A stretch of DNA of 64,000 nucleotides, from contig NZ_AYMV01000032.1 of the NCBI RefSeq assembly GCF_000633415.1, positions 21,802-85,801 of the forward strand, read 5' to 3'. The DNA comes from Leucobacter sp. PH1c (GTDB lineage Bacteria > Actinomycetota > Actinomycetes > Actinomycetales > Microbacteriaceae). Made by a program: the position numbers and the translations under genes. The notes beneath the pieces were generated by a model. That model made no database searches and was not told the DNA's origin. It saw only the letters and a list, made by a program, of their open reading frames with translations. Shown here one piece after another: positions 28,001-35,535 of the stretch (the first letter of the stretch is position 1; every line of letters starts with the position of its first letter).

Positions 28001-29534
28001 TCTCGCCCGTCACGCCGACGACGTTCGTGACGCCGGGCACGAGCGCGCCGTCGTCGTCGTGGATCCGCTCGTTCGCGGTGGCGCCGAAGGAGATCTCCGT
28101 GGCGCCGCCCGGCGTGATCGGGCCGGCGAAGTCGACCGTGAAGGAGCGGAGACTGCCGAAGTCGCTCGGCAGATCGGGGTAGTCGCCGTCCGCCGTGAGC
28201 GGCACGGGGCCGAAGGTGCGCTCGATGCCCGCCGAGTCGAAGTAGACGAGCGTGAGGGAGCCGCCCGTCGCGCCGGCGGGGAACTGCACGGGCCCCGTGA
28301 AGCCCGTGAAGTCGAGTTCCTCCGCGAAGTCGCCGCTCTCGGGCTCTCGGATCGAGAGCGAATCGAGCGGGACGAGGCTGTCGTTCGTCCCGGTGAGGGT
28401 CACCTCGGTGCTCTGCCCCTCGACGAGGAGGTCGGGTTCGAAGCTCTTCGTCGCGGAAACGGCGATCAGCTCGGTGACGAGCGTGTAGTCGGCGTCGTTC
28501 GTCGCCTCCTCGCGCGCGTCGCCGAGGGTCACCGCGCTCTCGACCGTGTTGTGCACGACCGTGGTCGCGTCGAGATCGGCCACCTCGGGGCGCTGCACGA
28601 GGTCGAGGACGAAACCGCCCTCGGCCCCGGCGGGGATCGCGCTCCCGTCCGCTGCCGTGAAGGTGACACGCACCCCGCGAGCATCGCCGTTCGGGGCGGG
28701 CGGCAGGGCGCCGGGCGCAACCTCCACGGCGACCCAGACGCCCCCGATGAAGTACTCCACCGTCGCGCCCGCGGCGCCCGCGGGGAAGTCGAGTTCGGAG
28801 ACGCCCGTGATCTCGAGCAGCTCGAAGGGGTTCGGCGCCGCTTCGGGATCCACCGGATCGGTGATGACGAGCGCATCGACACCCGCGTTCGAGCGGTTCC
28901 CCGCGGTGACGGAGAGCTGCGTCGCAGTGCCCGGCTCGGCCTGCCCCAGCTCGGGCTCGTAGCCCTTCGACACCTCGGTGCCGAGCGCGAGCGGGATGGT
29001 CGGCGTCACGGTGGCCTGATCGGAGACCTCCGTCGCGTTGTCCGCGCTGACGCTCGCCGTGTTCACGATCGGCACGCCGCTCGCCTCGAAGGGGAGGTCG
29101 TCGCGCAGGCGCACCTGGATCGTGACGACGACGTCGGTGTTCTCGACGAGCCCGATCGTGCCGTCGCCGAGCTCGTCGATGAACTCCACGGTCACCCGGT
29201 TGCCGTTGACCGCGGGATCGTTCGCGTGCGCGTTCGACACCGAGATCGACCCGGGGATGATCTCGAACTCCGCGGGGATCAGGTCGGAGAGCACCGCGTC
29301 GCGGCAGCCGAGATCGGTGATCGACGAGCAGCCGATCTCGATCCGGTACTCCATCGTCTCGCCCGGTGCGATCTCCGCCTTCGAGGCGGACTTCTGCACC
29401 TCGAGCGCCGCCGTCTGCTCGGCCGCGAGCGCGGCCTGCGGCGCGGCGACCGCCATCCCCAGTGTCAGCGCCGTGCCGAGCGCGAGCGCCACGACCGTCG
29501 CGCAGCGTCGCCTGAATCTCTGAATCCGCCCCAC
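22080..29534 (-). CDS. Giant surface protein with DUF11-like and DUF5979-like repeats, LPITG anchor
   Basis: This about 2484-residue protein starts with a signal peptide (basic VGRIQRFRRR, hydrophobic core, AALAAEQ cleavage region). Many units of about 150-190 residues follow, opening with patterns such as SKGYEPELG, TKSFEPDLL, SKEWIDAGNP and KKFTPDTQ. Then come five repeats near the end, each opening like LAVEKRVDGPG or ITVTKRISGAG and carrying a conserved Cys pair (V-x-C ... GAxC). These last match the DUF5979 type. The end is LPITGGDGN, a hydrophobic helix and RLRRRG, a sortase signal. I chose the GTG at 29534, where GGGGG lies 4 nt upstream and the signal peptide begins properly. An adhesin or surface-layer role is inferred. 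Confidence 0.82.
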   Translation of the reverse strand: MGRIQRFRRRCATVVALALGTALTLGMAVAAPQAALAAEQTAALEVQKSASKAEIAPGETMEYRIEIGCSSITDLGCRDAVLSDLIPAEFEIIPGSISVSNAHANDPAVNGNRVTVEFIDELGDGTIGLVENTDVVVTIQVRLRDDLPFEASGVPIVNTASVSADNATEVSDQATVTPTIPLALGTEVSKGYEPELGQAEPGTATQLSVTAGNRSNAGVDALVITDPVDPEAAPNPFELLEITGVSELDFPAGAAGATVEYFIGGVWVAVEVAPGALPPAPNGDARGVRVTFTAADGSAIPAGAEGGFVLDLVQRPEVADLDATTVVHNTVESAVTLGDAREEATNDADYTLVTELIAVSATKSFEPDLLVEGQSTEVTLTGTNDSLVPLDSLSIREPESGDFAEELDFTGFTGPVQFPAGATGGSLTLVYFDSAGIERTFGPVPLTADGDYPDLPSDFGSLRSFTVDFAGPITPGGATEISFGATANERIHDDDGALVPGVTNVVGVTGEKAGEEPAHGTATDEVSFEEKTLEIVTEKHITPDQIWGVAGEGVLVQLPTTVVKPGSNVPATEIVVTDPELSDPSDPESAPLPSAFWDAVTPSAVTHTDVPAGATLTVRYWDTTLRAWVVVPGFDGLTGTVNQDLPPEILDHIGGLQFIFTNPDPGFEPHEAGEFNVNPNFTATLDESRPEGAEPLDLANCASSAGTAVSRGAVIAEDTSEAACDEVTVIAPTPGEYDLFSKEWIDAGNPAQLVQRTGDHTTTRLHWSTENLSLTSMTLAETRLGADPEAGPADPVAQTTFEAFDLVSVHAVTEDLGFTSGWDRIAAIELWIGGAWVPASQATGLPYTRTMSDIPLTSDEQRDATGVRVVFEENLAGRTGADAPPVGSGLTKSTGRDRQLDLEWELRDVRRSDPGLAVIASEIYNVPGQEGLVRNWGSATGTQPGGGTERDQDDDDLTIVPRPLAVAVSKGWSGGPIGVPPGDVPESSFPTSRVTITATNESVQRVDRLSILDPGSAAGSPFEIFTLRKIVSVGNAVPGADPAQTLVVLRDTSGAVIDRTGTGGVTPAQATALTPAELADIVSVEVQYAGRIASQASAAVQFDLQLRKTHRSDPAKLVSVVDSPVKNVTTATVTDLAGLEQEHSVDQSSSAQIKIDTFELGVSTTKKFTPDTQRVEWLDSDPEYAAEEWDPIRMELTARPTGTARADRLIVTDSGENRTPGTPSATSFWNSFRFVGFSGDSLAVPAPINRVTAEVLYGDFDAQSANRLNFTPDASTPAGDGWVPGTAAPVAVTGGRVDNAAATLLASIPAGDYDRIRGIRFVFERVDADGAAAAFENPANPQVKIALDVKRRAYLVSDPNEPVPSSAAPVSAPGEPVRAPGGQFTNTVDADAESHVKFPVAGSDERFPLVASDDATDQAFYLEGGIEVAVRKTPVGAQDPGVVIPFKLQTTNTSKVSADPHENTERAIVDPVIIDYLPVQDGKPQLIFDPDMDPAQRFSYTLENPLAGTAHPITVDPALVQVSYLDELMAEIPAGSAIEPSAIKFTFPESMSLYPGEVYTVTANMMFRPGVLAGAENALTNRFFVNSEQRWFTGCNFEYTEDSPVPDCGTSTEVYPTEQGALRGKKYVRANDPELGLADVPNPSAGRSCVPQFGDAGPAYSVSNCVPITKPLGVETWREELQNTGTLPMDTVVTIDSLPRVGDQGSVVLLPRGSEWAPSWVGNTRLVTATGPDGAAYRDDVTPTLFFSSSDAAACVADLKPTGPQCDGFWQPLTEAVDPASVRHVKLVFDFSAQPLAPGERLAYTFETRTPAQAERMTADTVAWNTVAVGASTLDSGGARASVLPTEGIRVGVALASGPLAVEKRVDGPGAAFAPDEFTLEVVCVVPEREGSGGGAQTLDPVLVTVPKNQQVTLAEQFPWGAECTVRDRSGANGETSSSESNLVTIGRAEDPVPVLRLTNTYELGAFAVEKQVAGATDAEGTAVDYGEFPVAVSCTFLGEPLAIDPAETTLSADGPAWLVDGLPVGAECTLTERDARGATAELLLGGAPLQPNADGSWTFTVPAGERPLALVLVNEFELGAIEIEKLVEGPAAAAVADDTVFSFAVSCSLDGAPVYTGTVELTKRAAAAGERIVIDTLPAGAACTVTESGTGGATSTVLVPDPADGPVLVGAVDEPVRFTATNRYESGGLVVTKEFAGAGAEAWSILGPIEVTLSCTLDGAELTIPGGGAREVSAQTGFVVSYDDLPIGARCELAETRTGAATSSEIVDAAGEPITGPFEITTGDAFALRVINTYEVGGITVTKRISGAGAALAEDRVFTVALACVFERDGVRHELAVPGGAERKLSLRDGLTAEYAGIIAGAECELRETGRGGAAAVTITPNRGDASVGVVTVAPGAAAALTVVNEFDAPPVTPPTGPGTTPGGLPITGGDGNVGWLIGGGALLIVGAVLIALRLRRRGADAEERPGSAESSGPGEPGGGSGV

Positions 29535-29667
29535 AATGCCCCCATCGTCCGGTCTGCCCTCCGCAGCCGTTGCGGAAGACGATTCGAGCATCAGCGTATG
29601 CGAAGTTGGGCCCCGCGTACACCCGGCGCGGACACGGGCCGCTCCGAGAGCGCTCCCCGCACACGCA

Positions 29668-29701
29668 CGAGGGGCCCGCATCAATCGATGCGGGCCCCTC
29701 G
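29668..29701 (-). terminator. Terminator between the two surface-protein genes
   Basis: A perfect 15-bp stem (29668-29682 with 29687-29701) and 4-nt loop lie 40 nt after the stop at 29742. The two surface genes are therefore probably separate transcripts. Confidence 0.75.
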
Positions 29702-29741
29702 GTCACGGCGCTCCGGGCGAGGTCACCCGGAGCTCACGGCG

Positions 29742-32700
29742 TCAGCCGTGACGCGCCGCGCGACGGCGGCTGAGGAGCAGCGCTCCGGCGCCGAGCAGGA
29801 GCAGCGCGGCTCCGCCCGCGACGAAGCCCCAGGCCGACGATCCGCCCGTGACGGCGAGGCCGCCCAGGGTCGTTCCGCCGTGCGGCGCCTCAGGCGTGCC
29901 GGGCGTCGGCTTCACCGGCTTCGTGGGATCCACGGGACCCGGGCCGGGGCCCGGGTTCACGGGCTTCAGCACGATGACGCCGGCATCCCACGTGGGATCG
30001 ATGCCCTGCGTCGCGCGCACACCGCCGACGAGATCGCTGTACGGGTAGTCCGTCGTGAGATCCGTGTTGGTGTCGTCGAGCACGAACCACTCGCTGAAGC
30101 CGTTCTCGCCGGCGTTCGAGTCGAGCGCGGTCTTGCCGGCCGTGACCTTCGTGAACGCGTAGATCTTCGCCTGCGCCGGGGTCAGCTCGAACTGCACCCG
30201 GTACGTGCCCGCGGGCAGCTCGTCGAAGACGTACAGTCCGTACTCGTTGGTGGTGGTCTCGCCGACCAGCACCGCCTCGGTCTCACCGTTGTCGTTCACG
30301 ACCTCCTGGTACAGCCGCACGATGACGTCGGCGAGGGTGTACTCGCTGTCGTCCTGGAGGCCGTCCTTGTTCGTATCGATCCACACGACATCGCCGATCG
30401 CGTACGACTTCACCTGGAAGCCGAAGTCGAGCGTGGGATCGCGGTCGCCGTCGTTGACGAGATCGCCCGAGTTCGCGGTCCACGAGGAGGAATCCTGCGC
30501 GCGGTCATCGCCCGCGTGCTCCTTCGTGGGGGTGAGGCCCGTGAGGGCCTCCTGCGTGCGCGGGTCCTCGCGGTCGATCGACACCGTGTACTTCTGGCCG
30601 GGCTCGAGGGCGGGCAGCTGCGTGAACTCGTAGAAGCCGCTCGCATCGGTCCACACGGGCTCGACGGGGTCGCCGTTGATGTCCGTGACGGGCTTCCCGT
30701 CGGGACCGGTGAGCACGAGCTTCACGCCCTCGATCGGCCGCTCGTCGGGGCTCGTGCCCTGGATGCCGTCGCGGTCGACGTCGAGCCACACGTAGTCGCC
30801 CACCGACACCTGCTTCGCGAAGAAGCCGAAGTCGAGCGAGGGGTCGCGGTCGCCGTCGTTCACGAGGTCGTCGCGCGAGACGGCCGTCCACGAGGAGGAA
30901 TCCTGCTCGCGGTCGGTGCCCGCGTGCTCCTCCGTCGGCGTGAGGCCCGTGAGCGCCTGCTTCGTGCGGTCATCCGTGCGGTCGATCGAGACCGTGTACG
31001 TCTCGCCGTCCTGGAGTGCGGGCAGGAGGGTGAACTCGTAGAAGCCGTTCGCATCGGTCCACACGGGTGCAACGGGGTCGCCGTTGATGTCCGTGACGGG
31101 CTTCCCGTCGGGACCGGTGAGCACGAGCTTCACGCCCTCGATCGGCCGCTCGTCGGGGCTCGTGCCCTGGATGCCGTCGCGGTCGACGTCGAGCCAGACG
31201 TAATCGCCCACCGACACCTTCTTGACCGCGCTCATCGGGGTGTTGAAGAACTTCGTCTCCGGCGAGTTGCCCTCGCTGTCGACGACGAGCTCCACGGGCT
31301 CGTTGTTGCGCACGTACCCGGCGGGGGCGCGCAGCTCGTGGATCGTGTAGGTCCCGGCAGTCTTCACGGTCGGCACGAGGTCCGTGCCGTTCGGGCCCGC
31401 CAGTCGGAGCTTGCCGCCCACGACGTAGAGGTCGCTGAGCACCACGTCGCCCGCGGCGTTGCGCAGCTCGAAGCGCGCGTCCCGATCGGTGATCGCGGGG
31501 CCCTCGGGAACGATCGCGTCGAGCTTCGAGATGTCGAGCGGGAACTCGTTCGTCGGCGTGATCGTCACCTTGGAGGAGCCGATCACGTTCTCGACGCCCT
31601 CGCCGTAGGTGTAGTCCTTGACCTTCACCTTGAAGAAGAGCTCGATCTTCTCACCGCCGGGAACCGGCTGGCCCGAGACGATGTTGAGCGTGTTCCCCGC
31701 AGCGTTGTAGGTCACGACGATCTGCGTGCCCGGAATCGTGTAGCTGTCGGCCGGCGTCGCCGTGCCGTTCTGGATGTCGGACTTCTCGACGAAGCCGAGG
31801 AACTCGAGCTTCGAGTCGAGCTGATCGCTCACGTCGTAGAGGAGCTCGGTGAAGCTCATCGTGGGGAGCAGCTGCACCCGGTAGACGAACTCGTCCTGGA
31901 TGAGCTCCTTGGTGTCCTCGTCGACCTCCGCGCGGAGGTTCGTCGTGTAGCCGTCACGCTTGGGGTCGTAGACGGTCTTCGTGATCTGGATCTCGCTACC
32001 CGCGACGCCGGCCTTCGACTGCGTGGTCGAGGTGTACTCGTACTCGATGTCGTCGCCCGAGTAGGAGGCCGAGTTCTTCACCACGAGCGCGGTGTTGCCC
32101 GTGATCTTGTGCGTCGGGATCGTCACCGTGAAGTGGTAGCCGTCCTTGCCGATCTCAGCCGGGAAGGCCGCGTTCGGCTGGAACACGAGGTGCTCGTCGG
32201 CGTTCAGCGACAGATCGAACATCGTGCCGTCGAGCTTCACGCCGCTGTCGCTCCGCCCGGTGAGGGTCTGTGCGATGTCCGCGAGCGTGTCCTCGGTGAC
32301 GTTGAGCGCCGTGTGATCGATCACGTCGACCACTCGCGACTTCGCCGCGTCGCCGAGGCCCTTGCCCACGGTGAACGTGAAGGGCACCTGCGCGACATCC
32401 TTGCCCTTCTCGAGCTCGATCACGTTGCGCTCGGCCCGCTTGTCGAAGCGGTTGCCGTCGTCGATGACGCTGCCCGGATCCTTCGGGGTGAAGGGGGTGT
32501 GGCTCGTCTCCGCGTCCTTCGTGAGGCCATCGCCGTAGGCGAAGGTGGCGCGGTTCGTGATCTTCGAGAACTCGATCTCCGCGTACTGGTTCGACGAGTT
32601 GGCGACCTTCGTGAGACCCGCGACGGAGAAGAGCTGCGCGCGTACCTTGATCTCGAACTTCTGCGTGGTGTCCTTGCCGACGTTGATCCGCAGGGTCTGG

Positions 32701-34064
32701 CCGTCGAGCTGGTACTTGCCGACGTAGGCGTCGCCGCCGAAGTCAGCCGCGCTCACCCCGGTGACCTGCTCAAACGTCGGGTCCAGGAAGTCGGCCTCGG
32801 ACCCGAGCCAGCGCAGCTGCGCCGGGAGGATATCCGTGATGACGACGTTGCTGGTGAGGGCGTACTTGCCGCCCGCGAAGGCGTTGAACTCGCGGAGGTC
32901 GGCCTGCAGCGTGTAGATCACGTCCTTCGGCTCGACGAGGGTCACGCCGTCGGCCTCGAGCTCGACACGGGTCGAGCCGACCGTGCTCTTCTTGGTGAAG
33001 GCGGAGCCCACGTTCGGCTTGGGGTCGACCGGGGTGTAGCCGCCGAGCCAGGTGCCCGTGGTGTGGGTCTCGCCCGCGACGGTTGCGGAGTTGCCGAGGG
33101 TCACGCCGTAGAAGGCGCCCTCCTCGGCCTCCACGGCCTCGTACTCGGCCTGCAGCTTCGCGCGGAGCTTCGCGAGCGCCTGCGCATCCGCGATCTTCGC
33201 CTGGTAGGTGAGCACGTACTTCGAGTTCGCATCTGCGTCGAGGTCGAAGGAGAAGCCGGTGCCCGTGAACTGCTCGACGGTCTCGGCAGTCGGGCCGGTC
33301 TCGTTCATGCCCTTCGCGTCCCAGACCGTCTTCTGGAGCCCGAAGGATCCGGGAACGAGGGTGAGGTGCTCGCCGAGCTGATCCGCGATCGAGACGGTGC
33401 GCGCGGCGCCGCTGTCGACCGTGATCTGGTAGCTGATGGTCGCGTCCAGGAACTCATCACCGAGCACGACCTGGCCGTCGACGATCCGCGCCTGCGGCAG
33501 CGTGGACCCGGTGGAGGTCTTCGAGGTGGCCGGGGTCACGGTCGTGAAGTTGTCGCCGCCCTGCTTGACGACGATCGTCGTCGTCTGCTCCTGGCCCTTG
33601 ACGCCCCAGCTGATCTCCTTCTCGGTGGACTCGGTGAGCGTGTCCACGGTGAAGTTCACGTCGATCACGCCCTGCGCGACCGTGATGGGGTCCTTGAACT
33701 TGATCCGCAGCTCGCCGTTCTCCAGCGTGAACGACTCGACCGCCTTGTTCTCGGCGGGGATGCTGCCGATCGTGAAGCCCTGGGGCACCACGATGACGGC
33801 CTCGTGGCCGCCGGGCACCTTCGAGTTGTCGTACTTCACGCGCATCAGGTAGGACTGGCCCTCTTCGAAGACGGGCGTCCCGTTCCAGCTCCCGGAACCG
33901 GTCGGGAACTGCACGTCCACCGTCCCGGTCGGCGCGGCCATCGCGGGAGCGGCGTTCAGCCCCGTCACGACGAGCAGCGCGGTCAGCAGGCCGGCGAGCA
34001 GAGCCGAAAGCCCCCTCCAGCCCCGTTTGGGCGCGACGAACGCACCCGGATATGCCGTCGGCAT
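29742..34064 (-). CDS. SdrD-like multidomain surface protein with LAVTG sorting signal
   Basis: This 1440-residue secreted protein begins with a signal peptide ending AAPAMA, then adhesin-like beta domains and several isopeptide-type fimbrial domains. A prealbumin-like SpaA domain has YTIHELRAPAGYVRNNEP. Next are three SdrD B-type domains: the first two (VSVGDYVWLDVDRDG) nearly identical, the third (YAIGDVVWIDTNKDG) diverged. A Pro-rich spacer, LAVTGGSSA, a hydrophobic helix and RRRAARHG complete it. LAxTG is the class E sortase motif of actinobacteria. The ATG at 34064 has GGGGG 4 nt upstream, like its neighbour. It probably mediates adhesion (inference). No sortase gene is in the window. 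Confidence 0.85.
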   Translation of the reverse strand: MPTAYPGAFVAPKRGWRGLSALLAGLLTALLVVTGLNAAPAMAAPTGTVDVQFPTGSGSWNGTPVFEEGQSYLMRVKYDNSKVPGGHEAVIVVPQGFTIGSIPAENKAVESFTLENGELRIKFKDPITVAQGVIDVNFTVDTLTESTEKEISWGVKGQEQTTTIVVKQGGDNFTTVTPATSKTSTGSTLPQARIVDGQVVLGDEFLDATISYQITVDSGAARTVSIADQLGEHLTLVPGSFGLQKTVWDAKGMNETGPTAETVEQFTGTGFSFDLDADANSKYVLTYQAKIADAQALAKLRAKLQAEYEAVEAEEGAFYGVTLGNSATVAGETHTTGTWLGGYTPVDPKPNVGSAFTKKSTVGSTRVELEADGVTLVEPKDVIYTLQADLREFNAFAGGKYALTSNVVITDILPAQLRWLGSEADFLDPTFEQVTGVSAADFGGDAYVGKYQLDGQTLRINVGKDTTQKFEIKVRAQLFSVAGLTKVANSSNQYAEIEFSKITNRATFAYGDGLTKDAETSHTPFTPKDPGSVIDDGNRFDKRAERNVIELEKGKDVAQVPFTFTVGKGLGDAAKSRVVDVIDHTALNVTEDTLADIAQTLTGRSDSGVKLDGTMFDLSLNADEHLVFQPNAAFPAEIGKDGYHFTVTIPTHKITGNTALVVKNSASYSGDDIEYEYTSTTQSKAGVAGSEIQITKTVYDPKRDGYTTNLRAEVDEDTKELIQDEFVYRVQLLPTMSFTELLYDVSDQLDSKLEFLGFVEKSDIQNGTATPADSYTIPGTQIVVTYNAAGNTLNIVSGQPVPGGEKIELFFKVKVKDYTYGEGVENVIGSSKVTITPTNEFPLDISKLDAIVPEGPAITDRDARFELRNAAGDVVLSDLYVVGGKLRLAGPNGTDLVPTVKTAGTYTIHELRAPAGYVRNNEPVELVVDSEGNSPETKFFNTPMSAVKKVSVGDYVWLDVDRDGIQGTSPDERPIEGVKLVLTGPDGKPVTDINGDPVAPVWTDANGFYEFTLLPALQDGETYTVSIDRTDDRTKQALTGLTPTEEHAGTDREQDSSSWTAVSRDDLVNDGDRDPSLDFGFFAKQVSVGDYVWLDVDRDGIQGTSPDERPIEGVKLVLTGPDGKPVTDINGDPVEPVWTDASGFYEFTQLPALEPGQKYTVSIDREDPRTQEALTGLTPTKEHAGDDRAQDSSSWTANSGDLVNDGDRDPTLDFGFQVKSYAIGDVVWIDTNKDGLQDDSEYTLADVIVRLYQEVVNDNGETEAVLVGETTTNEYGLYVFDELPAGTYRVQFELTPAQAKIYAFTKVTAGKTALDSNAGENGFSEWFVLDDTNTDLTTDYPYSDLVGGVRATQGIDPTWDAGVIVLKPVNPGPGPGPVDPTKPVKPTPGTPEAPHGGTTLGGLAVTGGSSAWGFVAGGAALLLLGAGALLLSRRRAARHG
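30405..31217 (-). repeat. Tandem duplication of an SdrD-type B domain (about 405-408 bp units)
   Basis: Units 30810-31217 and 30405-30809 encode 136- and 135-residue domains that differ at scattered residues. About 150 bp from the VSVGDY start of each unit are nearly identical at the DNA level, suggesting recent duplication or gene conversion. Confidence 0.85.
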
Positions 34065-34352
34065 GTATCCCCCAAATACTGTGTTTCGGCGCGCCAGAGT
34101 GGGCGGGCACACCGAATACCCCTGTCAAGTGTGTGCAGCGCGACTCGATCCCCCGAGCCGTGGCCTCGCGATCCCCATCGCGTGGCCGAGAGCTGGCACA
34201 CGGGCGCAATTGCCCCGTTCGACAGTAGCACGCAGGCCCTCGAGTTGTCCGACTTCCCGGGCGCGTCGCCCGGCGCGCGAATTCCGCGTTTGATCTACCT
34301 GATCAGGGGTTACTCTGATTCGCAGGCGCGGGTTTCACCCCCAGGATCACCC

Positions 34353-35372
34353 TCAGCCGCGGCTGTCGCTGCCGCACGCTCCTCCGGCGGCGGCCGTTCC
34401 CCCGCCCGCGCCCGCGGCTCCCGCGTCCCCGCCGCCGAAGCGCTCCGCAAGAACCGCGTTGTACGCGTCGAGTTCGGCGTCCTCCTCCGCACGGCGCCGC
34501 TTCGAGCGGAGCTGATCCGAGCGGCGCCACTTCGAGAGGGTGACGATCAGCACGAGGAGCAACGGAAGCTCGCCGTACGACCAGATCAGGCCTCCGGCGA
34601 TCGCCTGGTCGAGCGCTCGCGTGATCCCCCACGCACCGGGATCCGCGGCGAACCAGCGGAACATCGGCCCCGTGCTGAGCAAGAGGATGAGCCCGAAGAT
34701 GGCGTGGACCTGGATCTCGATCAGCACGTCGATGAGGCGCACGACGTACGAGGGCGTCCGCGGCAGCGGGTCGATCGCCCAGAGCGGTCCTGCCGCCACG
34801 ATGCCGGCGCCGAGGAAGACCGCGAGCGCGATTGTGTGGCCGCCGGGCACCGCGAGCAGGGCGCTGATCGCATCGCTGAAGTAGAGCGCGGGAAAGGCGA
34901 GCAGGGCGATGACGATCGCCGTCGCCGGGTGCAGCAGCACCCGGGCGGTGCGGGAGCGCGCCCCGCCGAGCGCGGCGCGCAGCAGCCAGCGGCCCGGGCC
35001 GCGATGCGGGGTCGCCCGGAGCACCAGGCTTCCTGGGCCGCCCATGAGGAGCAGGGGCGGCACGACCACCATGAGCGTGATCTGCTGGAAGAGCAGTGCG
35101 GAGACGAGCTCCGCGGCCGCGCCGTTGACCGCGAGCCCGCACGCGAGGAACCAGACGAGGCAGCCGAGGGCGAACGAGATCGAGCGCATCACGGGCCAGC
35201 GCCGCCCCTGCGCGCGAAGGCGCAGCACGCCGAGCAGGTAGGCGGCCAGCACGGGGATCGCGAGCCAGGCGAGCGGGGAGGCGACCGCCGGCTCGAAGCC
35301 GACGAGATCGGCGAGGCCGAGCGCTTCGAGGCGGGCGTGGGCGCCCTGCGGCGCGCCTTCGAACGACAGCAT
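34353..35372 (-). CDS. caa3-type cytochrome oxidase assembly factor (CtaG-like) membrane protein
   Basis: This 339-residue protein has about eight membrane helices and the CtaG_Caa3 pattern: LLFQQITLMVVVPPLLLMG, the IDVLIEIQVHAIFGLILL helix with a conserved His, and LDQAIAGGLIWSYGELPLL. The family is linked to copper insertion into caa3-type cytochrome oxidase, though the exact function is debated. I chose the ATG at 35372 because GGGAG lies 5 nt upstream; a GTG at 35378 is too close to it. The C-terminus is a Gly/Ala-rich cytoplasmic tail. It is flanked by a surface-protein gene and the PEPCK-like gene with no clear operon partner. Confidence 0.82.
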   Translation of the reverse strand: MLSFEGAPQGAHARLEALGLADLVGFEPAVASPLAWLAIPVLAAYLLGVLRLRAQGRRWPVMRSISFALGCLVWFLACGLAVNGAAAELVSALLFQQITLMVVVPPLLLMGGPGSLVLRATPHRGPGRWLLRAALGGARSRTARVLLHPATAIVIALLAFPALYFSDAISALLAVPGGHTIALAVFLGAGIVAAGPLWAIDPLPRTPSYVVRLIDVLIEIQVHAIFGLILLLSTGPMFRWFAADPGAWGITRALDQAIAGGLIWSYGELPLLLVLIVTLSKWRRSDQLRSKRRRAEEDAELDAYNAVLAERFGGGDAGAAGAGGGTAAAGGACGSDSRG

Positions 35373-35535
35373 GTTCACTCCCCGGGAGGCGGACGGACGA
35401 CGCCGCGACGCGGAGCGCGTACGCGCTCGGGGGCCCGCTCGCTCGCGGGGCCGCCGAGCACCGGCGCGGCGGCCCCCACGCTAGCAGCGCACCGGTGTGC
35501 ATTCGCCGGGTGCGCGCATGCCGCGTGCGGAATAT

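Noticed and set aside
34123..34128. TTGACA on the minus strand upstream of the LAVTG surface gene
   Set aside because: No -10-like sequence lies at 16-18 bp.
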